Source: Epiperipatus broadwayi (taxonomy: Eukaryota > Onychophora > Udeonychophora > Euonychophora > Peripatidae). Taken from it: DNA of 64,000 nucleotides. The stretch is from assembly GCA_028023455.1 (NCBI GenBank), contig JAQFVV010000013.1:3786001-3850000 (forward strand). Direction: 5' to 3'. Positions 44,317 to 56,389 of the stretch are shown in pieces. The position numbers and the translations under genes are program-made. Within the stretch, counting starts at the first letter, position 1, and each line of letters starts with the position of its first letter. Under the pieces are notes generated by a model. That model had not been told where the DNA came from. It did not search any database and saw only the letters and a program-made list of their open reading frames with translations.

Positions 44317-46436
44317 TGTAACGGGCACATACGTACATTACATTGTTTTTTTATTAGTAAACATGAAAAGAATAAAAGTTCGCAAATAAAACTTCCTTTT
44401 TAAGAATTAAAAATTGAAAATTAAAATTCTATACTAAACTCATATATATAAAATCGCACAGATGAAAAAAATTATTAAAATAAAACTTTATTAAAAATAG
44501 AAAAGGTATTTTAAAAACAAAAACTTAAAAAGATTTGGAGATAAAAATATATCTTTAAGTTTGAAAACAAATTAATTGGTGTTATTGAAAAATGGAAATG
44601 ATTGTTTTAATTAGTTAAATGTAAACTAGCCTTGGGCATTTAAATGTATAAGCAATGGTCAGATAGGAGAGAAAAACAATGGAATCGGACCTCAGCGAAA
44701 GGACCATCACATCGATGACGTAATGTCAATTGAATCCTTAAAATTAATATAAAAGGAAAAGTTTGGAAATTATTAGATAGTTATTACAAGAGGACAGATA
44801 TGTGTTAGTGCGGAGTTGTAGGAGAAGGGATTGAAAAGACGCACTCTTCAATCCCTTCAGTTTTGTTAAAAAAAAGAAATGACATCGTTTTTTCTACATT
44901 AAGGACCAGCTAAACTAAAAGACCTCTGGATAAATAAAAAACAACGGCTAACTGGATACCAATATCTATTTAGGACGGCATGGGAATTCACATTCAAATG
45001 GCAAGCCACGGATAAAGCTGGACATTTTAAAAATTGTAAGAACTTTAGATAATTCATGAACATTAAATTAAAAACTTTCCATATTTAAAAAAAAATAGAA
45101 ATAGATTCCTATCTGACCAAACTAAATTATTTATTAATTAGTTATAATTTTATTTGATGTATTTCTTTTTTGTAAAATCATTTCCATTTTTTTTTTTTTT
45201 ATTCTTTAAGTTTTATTTATGATTTTTGTTTTGCGATAAATTAAATTATATAAATGTTAAACTTAAGTCGGGCGTGAACGGCTATATAGATTTGTAAAGT
45301 CATATTAGGGGAGGGTAATCTTAGGTTATTTGTTTCGTAGTTGAATTAGGTCAATGGATTGGATATATTGGTGTAATTAGTAGATGTAGTATGAGGTTCG
45401 CTATGGGCAGAATTGCTTTATAGGCCGCACACACTCGTTTTGCCTATGGGAGGAATTATAAGATGGAGACCGCAGTTCCTTCCTATGGAGTTTTTTTTTA
45501 TTGCTCTTATCATCAGATAGATGTAGTATTCCTATCTGATGAGAAGCAATTTCTTCTCTTAACCTAATTGTGCTGTCGTATTTCGTATTACATTGAACAC
45601 ATCGATATATCAGATGGATTGATGCCGGTTTAGCTGCGAACTTTTGGCCTAAGGTTAAATAAGGATAGAATATTTTCTTTCAAATGCAAATCTATGTAGT
45701 CTATTCATACTCGACACTCTAAATAAAAATGCATTAAATTTAAGTTGGGTATGGACGTTGCATGGATTCGTTATCGGTTAATTATGTTTTTGGTTTTCAT
45801 ATTTGATCAAAATATATAGACATTCGGTAAATAATGATACCTTACGGTGAGTATCTAAAATGTATTTATTCGGATGTCTTTTAAGTTATTGGTGTCTCTG
45901 TGGTATCTTATGATGAATACCATTGGGTTTCTTGTATTCCCTATGCAATTGACGGTATCAATGACTTTGTATTTTGATCGTTTATGTTTATTTTGAAATG
46001 TTTTTTTAACCGTGTAATCTATGTAACCGATCTATACTCAACATTTTAAAACAAACTTTTATAAACCCATCTGTGCGAACTTATAATAGTATAAAAAATA
46101 AAAAATGTAAATTAAAATCTAAAATCAAGTTAAAATTATAAAGTAAAAGTAATGTTAAAATGATTCAAAATTTATATGTGCGTTAATAAATGTTTGTGTG
46201 TATAATTACTGGCAGTGGCTTATTTTATTCTTTTTTTTATATATCTTAGATAGGAATTTAATATAAAATATAAATCTCTGCTGTTCCACCGAGCTAGTGA
46301 CAATGGGCTAACGACCGGATATCAAAATATATAAAATAAAAATAAAAATGTTTTTTCTTTTGACTTATGTATCTGCCTACTTTATAAATTTTTCTAGGTT
46401 CAAATGCCTAGATGACGCCCTGTAGTGCAGGTTACG
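44317..46436 (+). repeat. Possible solo LTR, ~2.1 kb
   Basis: Less AT-biased and richer in CpG than its surroundings. It starts TGTAACGGGC and has near its far end GGTTACG, close to the inverted complement expected of an LTR (TGTAAC...GTTACA). A TATA-like box (ATATAAAAGG at ~44748) is followed by a stem-loop (GAAGGGATTGAAAAG/CTTCAATCCCTTC, ~44823-44857), as in an LTR promoter region. TA repeats lie on both sides, so no target duplication can be recognised and the ends are uncertain. Confidence 0.35.
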
Positions 46437-46479
46437 TTAAGTCCTTTTCTCCGGATCATTATAATATATATATATGAAA

Positions 46480-48875
46480 AAAAGGCTAAATGAAAATGGA
46501 TATAAAATCATCTAAATGAAAGTAGAACAGAGTTAGATTATATTTTGACCAAAAAAAAATAATAATTCAAGTTTGTAATATTCTTAATAGATTCAACACT
46601 GAAAGTGATCATCAATCAGTGAGACGGTTCAGACTTTACTGAAATAAATGAAAAAATAAATAATACACAATTAACAACTTAAGAAAGTTAAGTGTGACAA
46701 GAAAAAAAAAACAATTTATTGGTAAATTTTATATTGAAAAATATGGAGAAAAGATTTTTTTAAATAATTCATTAAGAATAACTGAATATCTAAATGGTAC
46801 AAAAAAATTAATGATATATAAAAATATAATTGTGAATTGGCAAGAAAAGCTGTAAAAGAAAATAAAAGTTTCAAAGAAAGTAAAGCAACAACTTAATATT
46901 GAAAGTTATTTCAACAATAAGAAGAAAAGATAGAACTATTATTAAAAAGAGAAATGACATCATGAAATGTGTGGAAGAGTACTGTAAAGAAATATTTAAT
47001 AACAAAGAATTAAAAAAAAAAAAGTATTCCCTACAGGTATTACATCTGAATTGTTCAGCATTTCAAATAAAAAAGGATAAAAAAAACTTTGGAAATGATT
47101 GAATTTTAAAAGAAGCAGGTTACGAAAGAAAACAAATGCTAGCAAAATTAGGTATCAAATGTCTAAATGATAAAAATGTATCAGATGATTGTAAAAATCC
47201 AGTAATAATATTAATATTTAAGAAAGGTGATAAATAAAGACATTAGAAATTAGAGATCTATCAGTTCTATACAAAGTCTGTACCAAGATAATTACAACTC
47301 ATTTATAATCAATTTTAGATTTTAACCAACTAAAAGAACAAGTCATTTTAGCACAATGAATCATATACAAATTGAGAGAAGTTATAGAAAACATTAATAA
47401 ATACAAATTGTTATTATATTTTGGACTAAACAGAGCAAAACTCTCCATACAGTATTGCCACCTGTGCTAAACAGAGTAATGCCAGAAGGCTTGTGCATAA
47501 AATCCCTATCTAATGCCTACTCATCCAATATCTTCAGACTAGTTTCTGGCTTGTGGCCTTCGTCAGTGAGGAGCCTTGGATCTGAGAGCACTGCATCTAG
47601 ATCTTAGGAACTAATGCAACCCTCTAGCAACCACCTTTTATCTCTACTTAACTACAAAACTATGAGAATGAAATTGAAAACACAAAAAATATTTTCAATC
47701 TAAGCTCAATAGCTTATATAGTCATATGGGTCTGAACTCAGTTCAGCACCCATACATTTTGGTGTCTTTTGGCTCTTTTACAACCATAGACACCACTATC
47801 CTATTAGGCAGGATTGGTGTTAAACCATTAAGCATCACATGCTCTGTTTATCAACAATTAATGTGCTAGTATAGGAAATGTGATCATGTGATGCTTAATG
47901 GTTTAATATTTTGGACTAGTAGATTATAAAAAGGCATTTGATTCTGTAAGCATTTCTACGATGATTAAAGAATTGGTTCCTCAAAATACAGAGCGGAATA
48001 TTATCATATTTTGAAAAACATTTTTCAAAATGCAACAGCAATAATTAATTTGCAGTGATACTAAGAAAATTGTATGATAGGGTGATTCCATACCTCCAAA
48101 ACATTTCATAGTAACTTTATAAGAAGTATTTTGTGGATTAAAATAGGAAGCTAAAGAAGTAAAAATAAATGATTATTTAAGGCATCTAGACTTAGAAGAT
48201 GATGTGATTGTTTGTGCAAATAATGTTTCAGTGTTTCAGTAAATATTGTTAAGAATTATCAGATGAAAGTAAGATTAAAGATATATGCTAAAAAAAACTA
48301 AATAATTTTCAATGAATTTTCTCTTAAGAAAATCAGAAAAAGTCAATGACTACAAATACCTTGCTCAAATTATTATTATTCTTAAATATATAAACATAAT
48401 GGATAACATTAAACATAGCATTAAACTTGGATGGAATGTTTTATAAATGTGTTTTACCAGATCTTATTTATGGATCTGAATACTTAACAGAATAGTAATC
48501 CAAAGATTTCAGACCACTCAACATTGTATGGAAATATACATATTAACCATAACAAGAAGAGATTAAAAACAAAATACATGGATGAGAGAATAAATAGGTA
48601 TAATTAAAACAATTAAGAGACTAAAATAGAGCTGGATGGAGATACTGTTAGAAGAGATGATAATAGATTAAATGTTGAAATTTTAAACTGGATCCTAAGA
48701 GATTTTAAAAGAATTAAAAAGAAACCATGTGAGATGGATGTATGAAATAAAGATGATGATGTGCTGTGAAAAGAAAGGTTAGAGATTGGAGAAACTGATT
48801 TAAACTTGGAGACCATTATTACGCAGTGTACTGACAATGATTAAAAATGATGATGATATTTGATGCTTATATTTT
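46480..48875 (+). pseudogene. RTE-like LINE reverse transcriptase, heavily decayed, interrupted by repeat X
   Basis: Short frames across the region give a poorly preserved RT. After removal of the X insert and one 13-bp duplication, box A reads LYFGLVDYKKAFDSV across the join at 47428/47919. Further on, HLDLEDDVIVCANN (~48180-48225) is a degenerate box C, and SIKLGWN with a KCVLPDLIYGSEYL-like stretch fits the RTE/BovB connection region. It ends in GATGATGATGATATTTGATG (~48836-48860), resembling the GAT-rich tails of RTE elements. An N-terminal endonuclease is not convincing. Confidence 0.55.
47429..47905 (-). repeat. Retroposed repeat X, copy 3
   Basis: 477 bp flanked by the exact 13-bp duplication ATATTTTGGACTA (47416-47428 and 47906-47918). 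In the orientation of X copy 2 it is on the minus strand. It lacks the LINE tail present in copy 2. It carries a different foldback: a perfect 21-bp inverted repeat at 47821-47841 and 47885-47905 (TAAACCATTAAGCATCACAT and complement). Confidence 0.82.
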
Positions 48876-49069
48876 TTATTTTTCAAATATTTTTGAAATA
48901 CTCTTAATCTTGAAATTTTTTTATTAAAAAATTGAAATCTTAGTAAACAAGAGAAATGAAATTTAACTTAATTAGTTCATAATACATATATTTACAAGAT
49001 TTAATTCAATAATAAAACAAATTTAGAAAAAAAATCAAGAGAGAACCATCAAAGGAAAAAACAATTATT
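48876..49069. other. AT-rich spacer
   Basis: Nothing recognised. Confidence 0.4.
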
Positions 49070-49305
49070 GTTCTGTAGTGCATCTATGTATACCAGGAAT
49101 AAAAATCTGCAATCAGTGATAACATCAGAACAGCTTTCCAGAGCCATACCACATTATGAAAAATTCTAAGATCCACAAAGCCTAAACTTGAAATAGTGAA
49201 AAGCAAAAACTGCATTTTTGAAATACCATGTGAATGTGAAGGATGTATATTGCTAAGACCAGTTGCCCCATTGAAAAGTGATTGCAAGCACACAAAATGA
49301 TGATT
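49070..49305 (+). pseudogene. GIY-YIG nuclease remnant, probably from another Penelope-like element
   Basis: Across two frames it reads KNCIFEIPCECEGC followed, after a 1-nt shift, by YI.KTSCPIEK and LQAHK. This resembles the start of a GIY-YIG domain (VYEIPCECGxCYIGxTxRPIxxRLxEHK). The GIY Tyr is Phe and the YIG Gly is replaced. It differs from the GIY-YIG of the 7187-10577 element, so it would be another subfamily. Confidence 0.5.
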
Positions 49306-49598
49306 AGTAAAGAGAAAATAGTTGTGCTATAGTCACAGACCAGGTATGTACCAATAAATATATGTTCAATTGGGAAAATACAAAAATTTTGGATAGGGAA
49401 GAAAAGTTACAAAGAAGAAAATTCAAAAAAGCTGCTTACATGACAATGGCAAATAATCCTGTAAGTAAACCTATTATGATTGTACATAATATGGAAAACA
49501 ATTAAGTTTGTTTTTAGTAAAAAAAAAAAAAGTGAAAAAAATCAACAGGACTCTCATTTGTAAGTATATGACATTTCTATTGACTGTTACCTCTAACA

Positions 49599-49740
49599 GG
49601 ATAGCTCAGTTGATTAGAGCATTACCTTAAAATTCAATATTCAAGAATCTATAGGTCCAGGTTTGATTCTCATGTTGGCACTGTCACTGGTCAGGAAAGC
49701 GATATCTGAAGAAGAGAGGAGAATAATACCATTTGAAACA
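49599..49740 (+). mobile_element. tRNA-derived SINE or tRNA pseudogene
   Basis: GGATAGCTCAGTTGATTAGAGC fits a tRNA 5' end with the pol III A box (written here over 49599-49620). GGTTTGATTCT at about 49652-49662 fits a B box. The anticodon arm does not fold well and the spacing is longer than in a tRNA gene. About 60 bp of unrelated body follow. A SINE head is more likely than a functional tRNA. Confidence 0.6.
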
Positions 49741-49946
49741 TTATGTATATACTAACCTGTGTGCTATATTATTAACAGTTAATGTAATTGGAAAATTTAA
49801 ATAAAAGTTAAAATTTTCTAAAGAATATTTAATATAGTTCCAATGTATAAATACAAGTACTTTTTATATATTAAAAACTATTGAAGCTGGACTAATTTGG
49901 AAATAAAATGGAGAAGAAATAGTATATGAAATTACAAAAAATAGTT

Positions 49947-50448
49947 AATAATAACATGAAAGGCTAAAACCTTTAACAGATGCATCTTTAAAATGATTAT
50001 GTGACAGCCAATCGGATGTAATAATGACTGCATGTGGAACTCTCAATTCAAAAACACAAACCAGAAATACGAGAAAAAGATGGAACCACCTTCTTCTCTA
50101 CTTAAATTTATATATAAATATGCCAGACTCAAGCATTTGAACTAAGAGCATGAAAATTACTTCATAGTAAATCGAAAGATTTATCTTTGTTTATTTATAT
50201 ATAATATTTAGTCAATTAAATGTGAAGGTGTTTTAAGCTTCACACTCTTAGTTCAGAATGCTTGAGTCTGGCTTATTTATATATAAATTTAAGTAGAGAA
50301 GAAGGTGGTTCCATCTTTTTCTCATATTTCTGGTTTGTGTTTTTGAATTGAGAGTTCCACGTGCAATCATTATTATATCTGATTGGCTGTCACATAAGCA
50401 TTTTAAAAGCACATCTGTTAAAGGTTTGAGACTTTCACATTATTATTA
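49947..50448. mobile_element. Foldback MITE, ~200-bp arms
   Basis: The left arm 49947-50152 and right arm 50238-50448 are reverse complements at roughly 88-90% by eye (shared TGTGACAGCCAATC, GGAACTCTCAATTC, GAAGAAGGTGGTTCCATC-type blocks). The central ~85 bp do not pair. The ends are TAATAATAACATGAAAG and its complement. No clear target duplication, no ORF. Confidence 0.85.
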
Positions 50449-51353
50449 TATCATCTGCTTGCGCTTAATAAATTAAAAAAAGTAAATTCATTTATTTTTT
50501 TAATGTTTCAATAAGTACGATACTACAATGATTTGAACACACCCAATTAGCAATAAAATGTAAAACCTATTAAAAAAAAAAAAAATTAAAGGGAGCTAAT
50601 TAACAATAAAATGTGAAGCCTATTAAAAAAAAAAATTAAAGGGAGCTATTTTAAAAAATAAAAAAAACACAATAGCACAGCATTATAATTTACAATTGAT
50701 TAATCTTTTACCAAGAAAAAAAATAGTACTTTTTCAATTACTATACAAATAAACAAATAATATGTAAACCATGAAACTTATTTAAAATGTCCACAATTAA
50801 TGTTGATTCAACAACTCAAATGCTTGTTGTTTTTAACTTCTTATTTACAAATGCACTTAACACAAATATCTTAAGTTTGAAAAGCATATCACTTCCTTAA
50901 TCTTCTCAAAAATATAAATCATTCAAAGATAGTTTTGACATAATTTCTCTCTTTACCAGGAATTTAATAAATGAAATCATTAAACTTTAAATCCAGCTTC
51001 TGAATTTTATTGTACATTTATCAGAACATAATTACCAAATACATTTTTTATATTCAATATTCATATGCACAAGAAAACTTCAAATCTAACTGGACTCTTT
51101 AGATTATCTTTTTTTTCTGTAAAAAATTTGAAAATAATATTTAGTAAACAATTACAAGACCATCTATTATGACTAGGGTATGTTGAAGACACATTCATTG
51201 TTTGAGAACATACTATTGATGAATGTCATAAATTCTTGAGCATCTGCCACAACAATAGCAAGTTCACTATGAAAATAGAAATCAACAACTTTCTAGATTA
51301 ATACATAATATATATAAAAACTATTTCTCTCTTTTCTTGATTATCGTATTGTT

Positions 51354-51601
51354 ATTTAAATGTTATGTACATTTAGCAAAAAATGTAGAATTTTATATAA
51401 CTTAAACTTTAATTTTATTCATGCTAAGCATACTTTCAACATGGCCAGAGAGAATATAAATGCTATGACCACTAAATAAACTTAGGTTGCTATGATTGTG
51501 GCATACCCATGTTGAAAGCACGCTCAGCATGAATAAAATTAAAGTTATATAAAAGTCCATCTTTACTGCTAAATGTGAATAACATTTAAATGATAAAAAA
51601 T
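51354..51601. mobile_element. Foldback MITE, ~90-bp arms
   Basis: 51354-51444 and 51507-51601 are inverted copies (ATTTAAATGTTATGTACATT at left, matched at right; CTTTAATTTTATTCATGCT; TTTCAACATGG). The loop is ~62 nt. The family differs from the element at 49947. Confidence 0.85.
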
Positions 51602-52852
51602 AAATATGTATAAGAAAATAGCTACATTTTTTTCCTTAACTATTCAGCTCAATTATTTTCTAACAATTTTTTAAAGAAATCTATAGTTTTAAAGAGCTTA
51701 TTATTATTAAAAAGATACCTTTTGAAAAAGTTATAATGTTAGTATTAATTCATGGATTAAGATTTTACATGAAGGATGTTTACATACGTCACTTGTAAAA
51801 AAAAATGGTGAAATACCTCTATACCAGAGAAAGAAGTTTTACATCAACGAAATTCTATGCAGTTTTGCTCACATTCTTATAATAAATAGTCCAATAAATA
51901 TGACATATTTTTGCAATTAGAAAAATAATTAATTACTCAATTGCTAATTCACATATTAACAAAATATCAATTATAATAAAATAAATATTCTGGTAAAAAC
52001 TGACTAGTAAGAGATCACTGTATAAGGCTATGGAAGTTTTCAAAAGGCAGAATAGTATGAATAAAATATATGACTAGAATAAACTTTGTCTAAAGAAAAT
52101 TATTAGTGGAAGAAAATAAATTTTGATGTCTTCAATCAATAAACTTTTTTCAATTTAAGAAAATATAAGACTCTGAAAGTTCAGCTATATATATTACTTT
52201 TATGTATTTGGATAGAAAAGTTTGATGTTACTTATATAGTAAACCAATTTCTCTTTCAAAATCAGAAAATAATATTAGTTAAAATAATTTTCAGGTGTAC
52301 ACACAAACTGTCTCTTTCAAAATTTATGTGATGTGTATGTATATATAAATATCAAAAAATACACATAGATATCTGCTTATGTACATCTAAGAAAAACAAG
52401 TACAATATTATTTGACAAGTAAGAAATAAATATGTAAAGAATAATAAATCATTCAAATCTGAACAATTTTCAAAATGTTGATTCTTTCAGAAATGAATAT
52501 CTATTTTAGATATAAGCAAGCATAAATTGTACTAAATAAATATTGAAAACAACATTTAAAATCTTTAACTACAAACACAAGTTTTTCTTTCCTAATATAT
52601 ATAACAAGTGGTATTCTCTTATATATATAAGAAAAAAATTTAATATTTAAAACCAGAAAGAGGTCTTTAATTTATGATAGACAGAATATAATCTATATTC
52701 ACAAAAAGCACATTAAAACAACTATCAAAAGAACTTATTAAACTAATAAATGATGAAAATTAATGTATTTTTAAACTTTACAAATGCTGTGTTTATTATC
52801 ATTGTTATTATTCATTATATTTATGTCAGTGCTAATTACCTTACATACTACC
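51602..52852. other. AT-rich intergenic DNA
   Basis: No gene, RNA or element recognised. The stretch 50449-51353 is likewise empty. Confidence 0.5.
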
Positions 52853-52860
52853 CATTACAG

Positions 52861-55326
52861 CAGGGGTTCCCAAACTTTCCTTTAAAAAAATTAATATATT
52901 CTCACACTTCTTAAAGTAATAATTTATTTAAGAATAAAAGTGAGGGTGACCAAAACAAATTTGTATAATCAATTTTTAAAAATATATAAACAAAAATAAA
53001 ACATAATGAGAAGAAAAAATATTACAATAAATTAAAAGTTGCATAAACCCTACAAAAAAAAATAAATTTTCATCCATGCATGAAATTTCTTTAAAAAAAT
53101 TATAACTAATGTTCAAATACTCATAAGCCAATTTAAATTTAATGATTTTTTTTGTTTATGTGTCTTGCATAAAAAAATTTCAAACTGTTGCACTTTGTTG
53201 CTGATAGCAATCCACGTCTGCTTGTGCACGCAAGCAATTTCTAGATTTTGTCTTTGTTGACAAAAGAAAACTAAATCCAGACTCGCATAAATATGTTATC
53301 GTGAACGGGGTGAGCATAGTTAGTGCTTTTTCACAAAGTTTTGGAAACATGTCCATTGTTGAACACCAATATTGTTAGTTTTGCTTTCAAACATTTCAAG
53401 AACACAATTTGTTCACAGTTCAAAAAGATCGTCCTTCAACACATATTATCCAAACTGAAGGAGTACGGACTTTTAATCCATTTTTCAGAAGTTTTTAGTT
53501 CTCCTCTTCTAAAACATCCATCAAATGTCCTTGATTTTCAAATGATTCACAATTTCTTCACACACACTTGGAATTAGAGATTCATCACTATCAACCATTT
53601 CTTCGAGTGATGGAAAATTTGAAAGATTTCCCTTTTTTAATTTGTCAACATCAAAGGTGTAACTTTTCTTGGAAAGCATTTAACTTTTCCCAGCATTTCA
53701 ATAATATTTATATTTTCTCCTTGGATAGATACACTCATGTAATTCATATGAATAAAAATATCACTCAAATAGTCTAGCATTTGATTGAATTCTTGTGATT
53801 CCATTTCTCCAGACAGTTCAGAGTCACATTACTTCAGAAAAGCTTTGACTTCAAGCAGTTCAAAGAAGGGCATTACAGCTCTCCCACTTGACAGATAGTG
53901 GAGTTCCATGTGGAAAACCAAAACTGAATGCTCATTTCCAAAATCTTCCCAAATTGATTTAAAGAGGTGGTAGTTCAGAGCATGACTCCTAATCCAGTTG
54001 ATGGTCTCCACAAAAGTATTCAGAACTTTTGTCAACTTTTGAGGCATTGTTTTTCATGCTAAAGCATGTCAGTGAAGAAAACAGTGGGAATCTTGTAAAT
54101 GTGAAATCTTTTGTTTCATCAGTGCTAAAAATTCTGATTTATTTCCTAGCATAACAGGGGCGCCATCGGTACACACAGAATCAATAATTTGGATATCAAA
54201 GTCATATTTTGTGAAGAAGTCTTTTATATACTGGAAGACATCTTTTCCTTTTGTTATTGTTTTCAGATCTTCACGGAACAAAAAGTCTTCCATTATGACA
54301 ACCTCACTAATGCGATGAGTTGACTGCAATTTGCAACATCACTTGTTTCATCCAACTAGAAAGATATTTTTAAGGGACTAGCCCTGATATCTGTGACAAG
54401 TTCTAATCCAAAATATCCAAACTCAAATCACCATTTCAGCTCTGAATAACATTATTTGATAATGGCACTAATTTAAGTTTGTTTGAGGTTTCTGCTCCCA
54501 AAACAATTATTGTCATTTCTAATGCACATGGTTTTATCACCTCTTTAATTGTATGGGTTTTCTTGGATTTGGCTACTTTATACACCAGGTGATATGAAGC
54601 CATCAGCAGTGATTTGACAGCAGATATAAAATTTAAATTTTGGAATAGTTTCTCAAATATCAAAGTGGGCCCTTTTAGATTTCAATGATTCAACACTATG
54701 GCATGCAACATCTGCTCCACCATGCCAGTTATTAAAGTATTCCAGCAGCTTAAATGGCTTCATATTTGTATCTGAAAAGACATCATAAAGTGTGCACATA
54801 GGTATTATCAGATTATCAGTTGTTCTGGTGCAAATGAAAACAAACTGTACATAATCATCATTCAATTTCCTTTTATTTGACATAATGAAGAATTAATTAA
54901 TAATTTAAGAATTACAATCTGAAAAAAAATAAGGATAAAGTTAATTAGAAAAAAAATAACTATAAGTAGAATAACATTAAGTATAGTCATTGTTTATTAG
55001 AGACAAGAGAAATGACCACTGCATGAACACAGAGTCAACACTGCATTGACTACCATAGCATCACACATGGGTTTATATATTGTGAAATGGTTTAAAACAT
55101 TCATGAATATATGACCCATGACATCATTGATTAATTCTTAATACTTCTGGAAGTTTCTCAAATCATAATTACATGAATACATTATATAAATAAGTGATAA
55201 GAAATAAAAATTGAATACAACTCTTGAATGTATAGGACAGTATCCCTCACATAAACAAAAAATACTGAAATGTTATCTCACAGTCCTTGAAATGCCATCT
55301 CACATCCCCAAGGGGTAGAAATCCTG
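52861..55326 (-). mobile_element. hAT transposon 2 with 8-bp target duplication
   Basis: The left flank CATTACAG (52853-52860) and right flank CATTAGAG (55327-55334) match at 7 of 8 positions. The termini are CAGGGGTTCCCAAACTTTCC at left and, on the complement strand, CAGGATTTCTACCCCTTGGG at right, related hAT-type ends. The transposase lies on the minus strand. Total length is 2466 bp, normal for the group. Confidence 0.85.
53829..54883 (-). pseudogene. hAT transposase of element 2, ZBED-like
   Basis: Frames in order are 54883-54653, 54663-54436, 54329-54069 and 54047-53829. The first begins MSNKRKLNDDYVQFVF and holds a degenerate BED finger (IIPMCTLYDVFSD ... MKPFKLLEYFNNWH). The second has MASYHLVYKVAKSKKTHTI, the hAT N-terminal helical region. 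The third contains SVCTDGAPVMLGNKSEF (second catalytic Asp) and ends near the DSHCFLH motif. The fourth continues the RNase H-like domain. The segment with the first Asp is lost or unrecognisable near 54340-54400. The C-terminal dimerisation domain is poorly preserved in 53323-53800. Confidence 0.8.
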
Positions 55327-55334
55327 CATTAGAG

Positions 55335-56107
55335 GAATTGCAATCCATATACTAAAGTAGACAAAATAAGCTAACTCATAAGTTTCATTTAAAAAAAAAC
55401 ATAAAAATAATATAATTTAGTTATAAAATAAACCTGAAAATAATATCTTTAGCAAACAAACAATAATTGAAAATCATATAATTTACTTAAAAAACAAACT
55501 TGAAAATAATATTTTGGGCAAACAAAGAATGACTGAAAATATTTTAGATAAGTATAATCATTCATTAAGAAATTTTATTAGTGATCATGCAAATGACTTA
55601 AACAAAGGCAAAGTAAAATAATAATAAAAATAAGGAGAGGAAGGATGATGCTGCTAATGATAATAATATGCAGTAATATAATTAAATACATGAATTATAT
55701 ATGAAAAACAAATCTCAAAATAATATTTGTAATAAACAAACAGTGGTTAAAAAACAGATACCATTAAGTTTAATGAAAAGAAACTATCATGTAAGAAATT
55801 AAATGAACAATGATGGCAAATGCAAAGTTTGTATGTTCATTGAATACTTTGATTTCAGGATATCAAATATATTACATTACTTTTATGTTTTTCATTTGGC
55901 TGTTTGCCATGAACACAAACAAAATTCCTCATCAAATATTTACATTAAACACATTAATTAGAAATATTTATTTTTCAATTAAATATATTCTTAACTAAGT
56001 TTATTCAGATTTATTTTCTAAATAAATTTATTACTTTTGTTTTCTAATATATATTATTTTCATGTTTTTTTAATTAAAAACATAGTACTTAATCAATTAA
56101 CTTATTG
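55335..56107. other. AT-rich spacer
   Basis: Nothing recognised. A 62-codon frame at 55810-55998 is probably chance. Confidence 0.4.
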
Positions 56108-56389
56108 TCTATGTGATGTGATGCTCTATGGCTTCTTTTTATCACAGTCAGGAATCTCTCAGCCACAATGCCCAGAGAAACCTGTTAGCAACCTTGTTTC
56201 CCTTCCATTCTCCACCCAGTTTTTCCCATATTCTTCACTATCCTGATCCTTTCCATTTCCACAACATAATCTTTGTCAACTCTATGGCCTTTATATCTAA
56301 ATCCCCTTATCTTTCCTCAAACCCAGCATAAAAACCAATAACCCACTTTTTATATAATCACTTTCTTTATATTTATTCTGTACTTATTT

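Noticed and set aside
49599-49680. Functional tRNA gene
   Set aside because: A and B boxes are present but the anticodon and acceptor arms do not fold and the spacing is too long.
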